From contig JAEZLU010000160.1 in the NCBI GenBank assembly GCA_023415075.1, positions 1 through 9,317 of the forward strand: DNA of 9,317 nt, in the 5' to 3' direction. Source of the stretch: Bacillota bacterium (GTDB lineage: Bacteria; Bacillota; Negativicutes; Sporomusales; UBA7701). Below, piece by piece: positions 1-6,139 of this stretch. The notes below the pieces were generated by a model that worked only from the letters and a program-made list of their open reading frames with translations, did not search any database and had not been told where the DNA came from. The position numbers and the translations under genes were made by a program. Each line of letters opens with the position of its first letter. Position 1 is the first letter of the stretch.

Positions 1-2
1 AG

Positions 3-86
3 ATAATCGCCGACCGGCTGGCCACGCCGGTCCGGGTGGCCTACTCGGCCACCGACCTTAAGCAGCAGTTGGCCGACTGGAGGTAG
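3..86 (+). CDS. C-terminal end of an upstream gene (partial)
   Basis: An open frame enters from the left edge and ends at TAG 84-86, encoding about 27 residues that finish ...QQLADWR. It stops 3 nt before the next start codon, and the ribosome-binding site of the next gene (GGAGGT, 79-84) lies inside its last codons, so the two are probably one transcript. Too little is present to identify it. In related Firmicutes a DUF512 (radical-SAM-associated) gene often sits just upstream of der, and a tail of the type 'ATPVRVAYSATDLKQQL' would be compatible with such a protein, but this is only a guess from context. Confidence 0.6.
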   Translation: MIADRLATPVRVAYSATDLKQQLADWR

Positions 87-89
87 AGC

Positions 90-614
90 ATGGCTGAATT
101 CGGCCTTATCCAGGTGTATACCGGCAATGGCAAAGGAAAAACTACTGCTAGCCTCGGCCTGGCTTTCCGGGCCTGCGGCCACGGCTTTCGCGTCCTCATG
201 GTCCAGTTCATGAAAGAGTGCGCCGACTACGGCGAAGTCAAAGCCGCCGCCTGCCTGCCGGGTTTTAAAGTAATCCAGGTCGGCCGTAACGACTTCGTTG
301 ACCTTGAGAACCCCGACCCGCTCGACCGCCAACTGGCCGCTGCCGGCTGGGAAAAAGCCAAAACTTTCATCGACGGCGGCGAGTACGACATCGTCATCCT
401 CGACGAGATAAACGTCGCCATGGCCTGTGGCTTGCTCGAGACGGCTGCGGTCGCCGACTTCCTTATCGCCCGCCGTCGGCCGGTGGAAATCATCCTCACC
501 GGCCGTTACGCCCCTGGCGAGATCATCGCCGTCGCCCACCTCGTCACCGATATGCAGGACATAAAGCACCCTTACGCCGCCGGCGTTGAAGCGCGCCAAG
601 GCATCGACTACTGA
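90..614 (+). CDS. cobO: Cob(I)yrinic acid a,c-diamide / cob(I)alamin adenosyltransferase (CobA/CobO/BtuR family)
   Basis: This 174-residue protein is predicted to transfer the 5'-deoxyadenosyl group of ATP to the cobalt of a reduced corrinoid in the cytosol, giving adenosylcobalamin or its precursors. A P-loop GNGKGKTT lies at residues 12-19 right after the first beta strand, as is typical of this family. A Walker-B-like ILDEIN lies at 103-108, TGRYAP at 137-142, and the characteristic tail TDMQDIKHPY...GVEARQGIDY runs to the end. Length matches the short Firmicutes members; Salmonella BtuR is longer at its N terminus. The start is fixed by GGAGGT at 79-84, five bases before ATG. It lies 22 nt upstream of der and presumably shares its transcript. 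Nothing else for cobalamin synthesis is in the window, so it could serve either salvage or de novo synthesis. Family assignment is secure; the symbol (cobA, cobO or btuR) is convention. Confidence 0.93.
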   Translation: MAEFGLIQVYTGNGKGKTTASLGLAFRACGHGFRVLMVQFMKECADYGEVKAAACLPGFKVIQVGRNDFVDLENPDPLDRQLAAAGWEKAKTFIDGGEYDIVILDEINVAMACGLLETAAVADFLIARRRPVEIILTGRYAPGEIIAVAHLVTDMQDIKHPYAAGVEARQGIDY

Positions 615-624
615 GGCAAGTGAA

Positions 625-630
625 AGGTGA
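625..630 (+). promoter_or_regulatory. Ribosome-binding site that decides the der start
   Basis: AGGTGA sits six bases before ATG 637. It directly abuts the in-frame GTG at 631, so that upstream GTG cannot use it. The protein therefore most likely begins at 637 (MSKPIVAIVG) and not at 631. Confidence 0.75.
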
Positions 631-636
631 GTGAGC

Positions 637-1959
637 ATGAGCAAACCCATCGTCGCTATCGTCGGCCGCCCCAACGTCGGCAAGTCGACACTATTTAACC
701 GCATCGCCAAAAAACGGGTATCGATCGTTGAGGACAACCCCGGGGTTACCCGCGACCGGATATACATCGATGCCGAGTGGCTGAACCGCGAATTCACGAT
801 GATCGATACCGGCGGTATCGAGCTCGAGACCGGCGACAAAATTCTTACCGCCATGCGCCACCAGGCCCAGCTGGCCATGGACGAAGCCGACGCCATCGTC
901 TTTGTGGTCGACGCCAAGACCGGCCTGACCTCGGCCGACCAGGAAGTGGCCGCCCTCCTGCGGCAGGCCCGCAAGCCCGTCCTGCTGGCCGTCAATAAGG
1001 TCGACAGCATGAAGGACGAAAACGAGATTTACGAGTTTTACAACCTCGGACTGGGTGAGCCGCTGGCCATTTCAGCCGCCAACGCCCTTGGGCTGGGCGA
1101 CCTCCTGGACGCCGTAGTTGCCGAACTGCCAGCCGAATCGACGGCCGAAGACGAAGCCGACACCATTAGGGTGGCCTTCATCGGCCGCCCTAATGTCGGC
1201 AAGTCGTCGCTGGTCAATGCCATGCTTGGCGAAGAGCGGGTCATCGTCAGCGATATCCCCGGCACCACCCGCGATGCCATCGACATCCATTTCAGCAAGG
1301 ACGGCTCCGAATTTATCCTCATCGACACCGCTGGCCTCAGGCGCAAGGCCAAGATCGACCTGCCGGTCGAACGCTACAGCGTCATCCGCTCGCTCAGGGC
1401 GGTCGACCGGGCCGATGTCGTCCTGATGCTGATCGACGCCGTCGACGGCGTCACCGAGCAGGACAAAAAAATTGCCGGCTACGCCCATGAAGCCGGCAAA
1501 GGCATCATCATCGTCGTCAATAAATGGGACCTCGTGGAAAAAGATAGCAAAACCACTCTCCGCTATACCGAAGCCATCCGTAGCGAACTGGCCTTCATGC
1601 AGTACGCGCCTGTGCTGTTCATATCGGCCCTTACCAAACAGCGGGTCCACCGGGTCAGCGAACTTATCAAGTTCGTCGCCGACCAGCACGCCATGCGGAT
1701 TGCCACCAGCGTCATCAACCAGGTCATCGAAGATGCCGTCGCCATAAACCCGCCACCTTCCGAACGGGGCAGGCGGCTAAAAATCTTCTACGTGACCCAG
1801 GCCGGCGTGAAACCGCCCACCTTTGTCCTGTTTGTGAACGATCCGGAAATCATGCACTTTTCCTACCTGCGCTATCTCGAGAACAAGCTGCGGGAAGCTT
1901 TCGGCTTCGAAGGCACGCCGCTCAACCTCGTTGTCCGCGGCCGCAAAGAAGAACAATAA
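637..1959 (+). CDS. der: Ribosome assembly GTPase Der (EngA)
   Basis: Der is an essential double GTPase that acts in late maturation of the 50S subunit. The 440-residue product has the usual length and order. The first G domain has GRPNVGKST at 10-18, T39 in GVTRD as switch I, DTGG at 57-60 and NKVD at 120-123. The second G domain has GRPNVGKSS at 183-191, PGTTRD at 208-213, DTAGLRR at 230-236 and NKWD at 295-298. An acidic linker (about 166-176) joins the two. A C-terminal KH-like domain (about 355-440) ends in LNLVVRGRKEEQ with the typical NPPPSERGRR and FVNDPEIMHFSYLRYLEN stretches. All key nucleotide-binding residues are present. An in-frame GTG six bases upstream (631) is possible but is not served by the ribosome-binding site. 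The der-plsY-gpsA order is conserved in many Firmicutes. Confidence 0.98.
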   Translation: MSKPIVAIVGRPNVGKSTLFNRIAKKRVSIVEDNPGVTRDRIYIDAEWLNREFTMIDTGGIELETGDKILTAMRHQAQLAMDEADAIVFVVDAKTGLTSADQEVAALLRQARKPVLLAVNKVDSMKDENEIYEFYNLGLGEPLAISAANALGLGDLLDAVVAELPAESTAEDEADTIRVAFIGRPNVGKSSLVNAMLGEERVIVSDIPGTTRDAIDIHFSKDGSEFILIDTAGLRRKAKIDLPVERYSVIRSLRAVDRADVVLMLIDAVDGVTEQDKKIAGYAHEAGKGIIIVVNKWDLVEKDSKTTLRYTEAIRSELAFMQYAPVLFISALTKQRVHRVSELIKFVADQHAMRIATSVINQVIEDAVAINPPPSERGRRLKIFYVTQAGVKPPTFVLFVNDPEIMHFSYLRYLENKLREAFGFEGTPLNLVVRGRKEEQ

Positions 1960-1976
1960 AATACGGGCCTATTTTT

Positions 1977-1983
1977 GGGGGAG
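1977..1983 (+). promoter_or_regulatory. Ribosome-binding site for plsY
   Basis: The G-rich stretch GGGGGAG lies seven bases before GTG 1991. It supports a GTG start at the family's usual N terminus. The in-frame ATG at 1931 lies inside der and would add 20 unrelated, hydrophilic residues. Confidence 0.7.
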
Positions 1984-1990
1984 TGAGACT

Positions 1991-2620
1991 GTGGAATACC
2001 TGCTGATTTTTGCCCTTAGCTACCTGGTAGGCTCGATTCCCAATGGCCTGATCGTCGGTAAACTTATGAGCGGCGTCGACATTCGCCAGTTCGGCAGCAA
2101 GAACATCGGCGCCACCAACGTCTACCGGATTCTCGGCCCCTGGCCGGCGCTAGGGGTGCTCATCACCGACATTGCCAAAGGGGTCATCGGCGTATACATC
2201 GGCCAGGCGATCGCCGGCACCCCGCCGGCCGCTCTCGCCGGGGGCATCGCCGCCATCGCCGGTCACAACTGGTCGCTGTTTCTCGGCTTCAAAGGTGGCC
2301 GCGGCGTAGCCACCGCCCTCGGGGTAATCGCCATCCTCATGCCAAAGGTCACGGCCATCGTTTTTATCGTCTGGGCGGTGATCGTCTACTTTACCCGGTA
2401 CGTCTCCCTCGGTTCGATCGTCGGCGCCTTCATCGCCCCGCCGCTGGTCTGGTTTTTCGGTGAACGGCCGGAATACCTATATTTTGCCATCGTTGCCGCC
2501 TTTTTTGTCATCGTCCGCCACCGGCCGAATATCGAGCGCCTCCTGAAAGGGCAGGAGCTTAAGGTTAAGTACGGCGGCACCGGGGCGGAAACGCCGGAAA
2601 AGAAGGAAGATAAGCCCTGA
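1991..2620 (+). CDS. plsY: Acyl-phosphate:glycerol-3-phosphate acyltransferase PlsY
   Basis: PlsY is an integral membrane enzyme that moves an acyl chain from acyl-phosphate (made by PlsX) to sn-glycerol-3-phosphate, the first committed acylation of phospholipid synthesis. With GTG 1991 as start the product is 209 residues, the normal size. Several hydrophobic segments are visible, beginning at residues 3-23. The three family motifs are present: GSKNIGATN (35-43), GHNWSLFLGFKGGRGVAT (91-108) and VRHRPNIERLLKGQE (175-189). The tail (about 195-209) is hydrophilic and Lys/Glu-rich. Motif 1 has Lys at 37 where most members have Gly (GSGN). The gene starts 31 nt after der, and its stop TGA overlaps the gpsA ATG as TGATG, which suggests translational coupling to the enzyme that makes its substrate. 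Confidence 0.96.
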   Translation: MEYLLIFALSYLVGSIPNGLIVGKLMSGVDIRQFGSKNIGATNVYRILGPWPALGVLITDIAKGVIGVYIGQAIAGTPPAALAGGIAAIAGHNWSLFLGFKGGRGVATALGVIAILMPKVTAIVFIVWAVIVYFTRYVSLGSIVGAFIAPPLVWFFGERPEYLYFAIVAAFFVIVRHRPNIERLLKGQELKVKYGGTGAETPEKKEDKP

Positions 2621-3636
2621 TGAGAATTGCCGTAATCGGCGCCGGCAGCTGGGGTACTGCCCTGGCCAAGCTGCTCGGCGAAAAGCATCCTGAAGTCGTG
2701 TTATGGGTCCGCAGCCGTGAAGTCGCCGCCGAACTTGCCGTCACCCGGCAAAACCCGCGCTATCTGCCGGACGCCATTTTGCCGGCAAACCTGGCTATCA
2801 CCGCTGACTCGGCCGCCGCCGTCGGCCAGGCCGAACTGATCATCATCGCCACTCCCTCGCACGCCGTCAGGGCGACGGCCAAGAGCCTGGCCGCCCATGT
2901 CGGTGCCGGCACCGTTGTCGTCTCCGCCGCCAAGGGCCTTGAACTGGGGTCCCTCAAACGAATGTCGACGGTGATCGCCGAAGAAATACCGGCGGCGACC
3001 GTCGTCGCCTTGTCAGGTCCCAACCATGCCGAGGAGGTTAGCGCCGGCCAGCCGACGGCCACGGTAGCCGCCTCGCTGGACCGCCAGGCCGCCGAACTCG
3101 TTCAGGATGCCCTGATGGCCGCCCACTTCCGGGTCTACACTAACCCCGACATCATCGGCGTCGAACTGGGCGGCGCTCTCAAGAATATAATTGCCCTCGG
3201 CGCCGGCGTTGCCGAAGGTCTCGGTTTCGGTGACAACGCCAAAGCCGCTCTCATGACCCGCGGCCTGGCCGAGATAACCCGCCTGGGCACGGCCCTGGGG
3301 GCTAGGCCCCTTACCTTCGCAGGCCTGGCCGGCATCGGCGACCTCATCGTCACCTGCACCAGCCGCCACAGCCGTAACCGGCGGGCCGGCCTGATGCTGG
3401 CGACCGGTAAAACGCGAAGCGAAGTCGAAACCGCCAGCAGCATGGTGGTAGAGGGCATCAGGGCTACGGCCGCCGCCTACGAACTCGCCGGTCTCCATCA
3501 GGTGGACATGCCGATAACCGCCGAAATTCACGGCGTGCTCTATGACGGTGCCAATCCCCGGGAAGCCGTCAGCCGCCTGATGGCCCGCGGCCGTACCCAT
3601 GAAGTCGAGGAAGTGGCGGAAAGCGAAAACTGGTAA
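2620..3636 (+). CDS. gpsA: Glycerol-3-phosphate dehydrogenase [NAD(P)+] GpsA
   Basis: GpsA reduces dihydroxyacetone phosphate to sn-glycerol-3-phosphate with NAD(P)H in the cytosol and so feeds PlsY, encoded just upstream. The 338-residue product has the normal length. The Rossmann nucleotide-binding turn GAGSWG is at 7-12. SAAKGLE is at 102-108 with Lys105, SGPNHAEE at 132-139 and GGALKNI at 184-190 with the catalytic Lys188. The signature DLIVTCTSRHSRNRRAG runs through 241-257, and VVEGIRAT is at 276-283. The ATG shares its first base with the plsY stop codon, and AAGGAAG at 2603-2609, inside plsY, can serve as ribosome-binding site. It is the last gene of the operon, since a strong terminator follows 23 nt after the stop. 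Confidence 0.98.
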   Translation: MRIAVIGAGSWGTALAKLLGEKHPEVVLWVRSREVAAELAVTRQNPRYLPDAILPANLAITADSAAAVGQAELIIIATPSHAVRATAKSLAAHVGAGTVVVSAAKGLELGSLKRMSTVIAEEIPAATVVALSGPNHAEEVSAGQPTATVAASLDRQAAELVQDALMAAHFRVYTNPDIIGVELGGALKNIIALGAGVAEGLGFGDNAKAALMTRGLAEITRLGTALGARPLTFAGLAGIGDLIVTCTSRHSRNRRAGLMLATGKTRSEVETASSMVVEGIRATAAAYELAGLHQVDMPITAEIHGVLYDGANPREAVSRLMARGRTHEVEEVAESENW

Positions 3637-3659
3637 ACTGTAAATGCTGCAATTTAAGC

Positions 3660-3692
3660 AAGTATGGCAACGACAAGTTGCCATACTTTTTT
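3660..3692 (+). terminator. Intrinsic terminator of the cobO-der-plsY-gpsA operon
   Basis: A perfect 12-bp stem pairs 3660-3671 (AAGTATGGCAAC) with 3677-3688 around the five-base loop GACAA. A run of six T follows at 3687-3692. The position right after gpsA fits the end of the operon. Confidence 0.92.
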
Positions 3693-3711
3693 CGTTCCGC
3701 CAGTCTCCTGC

Positions 3712-3833
3712 CGTCGCCATAGGCATGGCGCAAGCCGAGTATTCTCTCCCTTTCCGAAAGCAGGCTTTCTTCAAGGATAAGGGCAACTAGGCTTCCGTCG
3801 TCGCCATAGGCTTGGCGCAAGCCAAGTTTTCTC
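3712..3833 (+). repeat. Two diverged copies of a 35-bp hairpin repeat
   Basis: Copy 1 lies at 3712-3746 and copy 2 at 3799-3833, an offset of 87 bp; 32 of 35 bases agree by eye. Both begin CGTCGCCATAGGC and contain TGGCGCAAGCC. Each copy can fold two ways that share bases. One is CGCCA(T)...(A)TGGCG around AGGC, perfect over 6 bp in copy 1. The other is CTTGGC-GCAA-GCCAAG with a GNRA-type loop, perfect over 6 bp in copy 2 (3811-3826) and followed by TTTT. The two copies each perfect a different hairpin. On the opposite strand the copies are in the same reading frame and would encode LGLR(Q/H)AYGD. I do not recognise the element; a dispersed intergenic repeat is the simplest reading. Confidence 0.75.
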
Positions 3834-3841
3834 AACTTTGA

Positions 3842-3869
3842 GCATATTCTTTTTGGCATGTCATATATT
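3842..3869 (+). promoter_or_regulatory. Candidate sigma-E promoter of spoIVA
   Basis: GCATATT (3842-3848) matches the -35 consensus known for the mother-cell sporulation factor sigma-E (K-M-ATATW). Thirteen bases downstream, CATATATT (3862-3869) matches the -10 consensus CATACAMT at six of eight positions. In Bacillus subtilis spoIVA is transcribed by sigma-E RNA polymerase, so the placement is expected. Transcription would begin near 3876, leaving a leader of about 145 nt. The spacer is at the short end of the known range. Confidence 0.6.
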
Positions 3870-4021
3870 TGTAATGATTAATCGGGGGTTCATCCGCCTT
3901 TTTGCGGACCTTCCTTGCGAAATGGGGAAAAAGCTGGCTGGGGGAGGGGTGACAAAGCTTGGTGGAGCGAAACGCTCGACATTTAATATATATTCAGTAG
4001 GGGGAGGGAAACAAAGAGAAG
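3870..4021 (+). other. Leader region upstream of spoIVA
   Basis: The gap between gpsA and spoIVA is 385 bp, and this is its last part. It holds a short hairpin TCCGC-CTTTTT-GCGGA (about 3894-3909), a second GAGCG-AAA-CGCTC (3965-3977), an A+T-rich patch (3981-3995) and the G-rich ribosome-binding site. No gene is supported here: an open frame running across it into spoIVA has no ribosome-binding site and an unconvincing composition. Confidence 0.5.
4000..4008 (+). promoter_or_regulatory. Distant ribosome-binding site of spoIVA
   Basis: GGGGGAGGG lies unusually far from ATG 4022, with about 14 nt from the GGAGG core to the start. The spacer is purine-rich (AAAGAGAAG). No other start codon in frame lies closer, and the protein from 4022 aligns with the known SpoIVA N terminus, so the start stands. 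Confidence 0.55.
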
Positions 4022-5500
4022 ATGGAAAAGTTTGATCTGTTCAGGGATATCGCCGAGCGTACCGGCGGCGACATCTACATAGGCGTCGTCGGCCCGGTCC
4101 GCACCGGAAAGTCGACCTTTATCAAACGGTTCATGGAAACGATGGTGCTGCCGAACATCAACGATCCTTACGAGAAAGAAAGGGCCAAGGACGAACTGCC
4201 GCAAAGCGCCGCCGGCAAAACCATCATGACCACCGAGCCAAAGTTTATCCCCAACGAAGCGGTGGAAATAACGGTAAAAGACAATGTGCGGGTGCGGGTC
4301 CGGGTAGTGGACTGCGTCGGCTACACGGTCGACGGCGCCCTTGGCTACGAAGAAGACGACGGCCCGCGCATGGTGCTGACGCCCTGGTTCGATCAGGAAA
4401 TACCCTTCCAGGAGGCCGCCGAGATCGGCACGAAAAAAGTAATCGCCGAGCACTCCACCATCGGCCTGGTGATCACCACCGACGGCTCGGTGACCGACCT
4501 GGCGCGGGACAAATACGTAGCCGCCGAGGAACGGGTAGTTGCCGAACTGAAAGAACTGCAGAAACCCTTCCTGATCGTTCTCAACACCGGGCGGCCGACC
4601 GCCAAGGAAACCCGGGAACTTGTCGCCAAACTGGAAAATAAGTACGATGTGCCGGTCATCCCGGTCGACTGCCTACAGCTTACCCATGACGACATTTATG
4701 CCATCCTCCAGGAAGTGCTGTACGAATTCCCGGTCAAAGAAGTCAACATCAGCCTGCCCCGCTGGGTGGAAGAACTGGAGACCGAACACTGGCTGCGCCA
4801 GAAATTCGACGGCGCCGTTCACGATGTCGTCCAGTATGTCCGCCGCCTGCGCGATATCGACCGGGCGATCGACGACCTTTCGGGCTACGATTTCGTCGCC
4901 GACGTCATCCTTCACGACATGGACCTCGGCAATGGCATTGCCGTCATCGAGATGACCGCCCGCAGCGAACTTTTCTACCAAGTACTCGAAGAACTCACCG
5001 GCTTCACCGTCAGCGGCGAGCACCACGTTCTTCGGCTCATGCGCGACCTGGCTGTCGCCAAGCGCGAATACGATAAACTGGCCGGGGCCATGGAGCAGGT
5101 CCGCCAATCGGGCTACGGCATCGTGCCGCCCCAGCTTGACGAAATGGTGCTCGAGGAACCGGAGATCATCCGCACCGGCAACCGCTTTGGCGTCCGCCTG
5201 CGGGCGTCGGCCCCCTCGCTCCATATTATCAAGACCGATGTCCAGGCCGAGATTTCACCGATCATCGGTACCGAGAAACAAAGCGAGGAACTTATCCAGT
5301 ATCTGCTGCAGGAATTTGAAGGCGAGCCTGAAAAACTCTGGCGTACAAACCTTTTCGGCAAATCGCTCAATTCGCTTGTCCGTGAAGGTATCCAGAACAA
5401 ACTCAACACAATGCCAGAAAATGCCCAGAACAAGCTCAGAGAAACGCTGCAGAAAATCGTCAACGACGGAAGCGGCGGACTAATCTGCATCATCTTTTGA
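4022..5500 (+). CDS. spoIVA: Stage IV sporulation protein A, spore-coat morphogenetic ATPase SpoIVA
   Basis: SpoIVA polymerises with ATP hydrolysis on the outer forespore membrane, is anchored there by SpoVM and forms the base of the spore coat; it is also needed for cortex formation. The 492 residues equal the length of the Bacillus subtilis protein as I recall it, and the start MEKFDLFRDIAERTGGDIYIGVVG aligns without a gap. Walker A GPVRTGKST is at 24-32 (Lys30), the sensor threonines in IMTTEP are at 70-71, and Asp97 in VVDCVGYT is the Walker B residue. A long middle region follows. The C-terminal part contains SGYGI, IIRTGNRFGVRL and IIGTEKQSEEL, and the hydrophobic tail is GGLICIIF, with a Cys near the end. 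All ATPase residues are present, so it should be functional. It appears monocistronic, with its own candidate sigma-E promoter and a terminator. Its place beside gpsA is conserved among spore formers. Confidence 0.98.
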   Translation: MEKFDLFRDIAERTGGDIYIGVVGPVRTGKSTFIKRFMETMVLPNINDPYEKERAKDELPQSAAGKTIMTTEPKFIPNEAVEITVKDNVRVRVRVVDCVGYTVDGALGYEEDDGPRMVLTPWFDQEIPFQEAAEIGTKKVIAEHSTIGLVITTDGSVTDLARDKYVAAEERVVAELKELQKPFLIVLNTGRPTAKETRELVAKLENKYDVPVIPVDCLQLTHDDIYAILQEVLYEFPVKEVNISLPRWVEELETEHWLRQKFDGAVHDVVQYVRRLRDIDRAIDDLSGYDFVADVILHDMDLGNGIAVIEMTARSELFYQVLEELTGFTVSGEHHVLRLMRDLAVAKREYDKLAGAMEQVRQSGYGIVPPQLDEMVLEEPEIIRTGNRFGVRLRASAPSLHIIKTDVQAEISPIIGTEKQSEELIQYLLQEFEGEPEKLWRTNLFGKSLNSLVREGIQNKLNTMPENAQNKLRETLQKIVNDGSGGLICIIF

Positions 5501-5508
5501 ATCTGGCG

Positions 5509-5527
5509 GGTCAGCTTGCGGCTGACC
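5509..5527 (+). other. Short hairpin after spoIVA
   Basis: GGTCAGC-TTGCG-GCTGACC forms a perfect 7-bp stem right after the stop codon, followed by TAATGTTTT. It may be a weak first terminator or protect the 3' end; the stronger terminator is 19 nt downstream. Confidence 0.5.
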
Positions 5528-5545
5528 TAATGTTTTGTCGCGGTG

Positions 5546-5578
5546 AACAGGCCGGCACGTCGACCGGCCTGTTTTTTT
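5546..5578 (+). terminator. Intrinsic terminator of spoIVA
   Basis: AACAGGCCGG (5546-5555) pairs perfectly with CCGGCCTGTT (5564-5573) around an eight-base loop, and seven T follow at 5572-5578. This is a strong intrinsic terminator separating spoIVA from the threonine operon. Confidence 0.93.
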
Positions 5579-5589
5579 GCCATTTTCCC

Positions 5590-5618
5590 TTGTTTTAGTA
5601 GAAGGCTAATGTTATAAT
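5590..5618 (+). promoter_or_regulatory. Extended -10 promoter of the pheB-hom-thrB operon
   Basis: A perfect TATAAT (5613-5618) is preceded by TGT, giving the extended -10 form TGnTATAAT. TTGTTT (5590-5595) is a weak -35 at 17-bp spacing. Transcription would start near 5625, leaving a leader of about 48 nt, too short for a T-box or a classical attenuator. TAGTAGA (5596-5602) and TCTACTA (5620-5626) form an inverted repeat around the -10. Confidence 0.75.
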
Positions 5619-5657
5619 GTCTACTATAAAAAGATAATTGCCCTTTTGTACAATACT

Positions 5658-5665
5658 GGAGGAGG
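5658..5665 (+). promoter_or_regulatory. Ribosome-binding site for the ACT protein
   Basis: GGAGGAGG lies seven bases before ATG 5673. It excludes the in-frame TTG at 5646, which lies upstream of this site. Confidence 0.85.
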
Positions 5666-5672
5666 CGAAAAA

Positions 5673-6119
5673 ATGCCTGGCCAAAAGTCGACTTTTTATC
5701 TTGTCCGTGAAGAAATTCTCCCCGAGGCCATCAAAAAAACCATCAAAGTGAAGGAACTCCTAAAACGCGGTGACGCCCGAACTATCAACGAGGCCGTCGA
5801 AAAGATGGAACTCAGCCGCAGCGCTTACTATAAATACAAAGACTATGTCTTCCCCTTCTACGAAGCCAGCAAAGAAAAGATCGTTACCCTGGCCCTGCTG
5901 CTTGAGCACAAGCCCGGAGTACTCTCCAGGGTCCTCAATACCGTGGCCGGTGATCGCGGCAGCGTGCTGACCATCAACCAAGGCATTCCCCTGCAGGGAG
6001 TCGCCAACGCCACCATGTCGATCGAGACGGTCGATTTGGCTATCGACCTCGAAGCCCTGCTGGACAAGCTCAGGATGATCGACGGCGTAAAACGCCTTGA
6101 AGTACTGGGACAAGCATAG
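5673..6119 (+). CDS. pheB: ACT domain protein of the PheB/UPF0735 family
   Basis: The 148-residue product closely resembles Bacillus subtilis PheB in length and sequence; shared stretches include TFYLVREE, LSRSAYYKYKD-VFPFY, IPLQG-AN and a tail ending in EVLG. Residues 35-62 look like a helix-turn-helix followed by the conserved YKYKDYVFPF. Residues 70-146 form an ACT domain (LLEHKPGVLSRVLNTVAGDRG), a fold that usually binds small ligands such as amino acids. The biochemical role is not settled; older databases call it chorismate mutase, without support from this sequence. Here it is the first gene of a threonine operon, 20 nt before hom. I infer an amino-acid-sensing or regulatory role in that pathway. 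The symbol follows the family name and says nothing about phenylalanine here. Confidence 0.88.
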   Translation: MPGQKSTFYLVREEILPEAIKKTIKVKELLKRGDARTINEAVEKMELSRSAYYKYKDYVFPFYEASKEKIVTLALLLEHKPGVLSRVLNTVAGDRGSVLTINQGIPLQGVANATMSIETVDLAIDLEALLDKLRMIDGVKRLEVLGQA

Positions 6120-6126
6120 ACGAAAT

Positions 6127-6131
6127 AGGAG
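6127..6131 (+). promoter_or_regulatory. Ribosome-binding site that decides the hom start
   Basis: AGGAG lies eight bases before ATG 6140 and its last G is the first base of the in-frame GTG 6131, so that GTG cannot be the start. The protein begins MKSAIYLGMLGLG. Confidence 0.75.
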
Positions 6132-6139
6132 TGGATATA

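Noticed and set aside
1072..1689. Minus-strand open frame opposite der
   Set aside because: Same cause: antisense of the second GTPase domain, with no independent coding support.
3013..3786. Minus-strand open frame opposite the end of gpsA and its terminator
   Set aside because: It runs antisense through gpsA and through the terminator stem, and its composition is that of a shadow frame.
3700..3840. Cyclic-di-GMP (GEMM) riboswitch, suggested by GCGCAAGCC and the nearby hairpins
   Set aside because: The conserved GGCAAACC and GACGCAAAGCC blocks and their spacing are missing, and the unit repeats twice in 122 bp with no gene right after each.
3959..3990. A second, sigma-A-type promoter close to spoIVA (TTGGTG with TAATAT)
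   Set aside because: The spacing is 19 bp and both hexamers are poor; the sigma-E candidate upstream fits better.
3838..4035. Open frame of 65 codons running into the spoIVA start
   Set aside because: No ribosome-binding site, overlaps the candidate sigma-E promoter and leader, and has no familiar sequence.
5620..5672. T-box or attenuator ahead of the threonine operon
   Set aside because: The leader is only about 48 nt, without the T-box core or a terminator hairpin.
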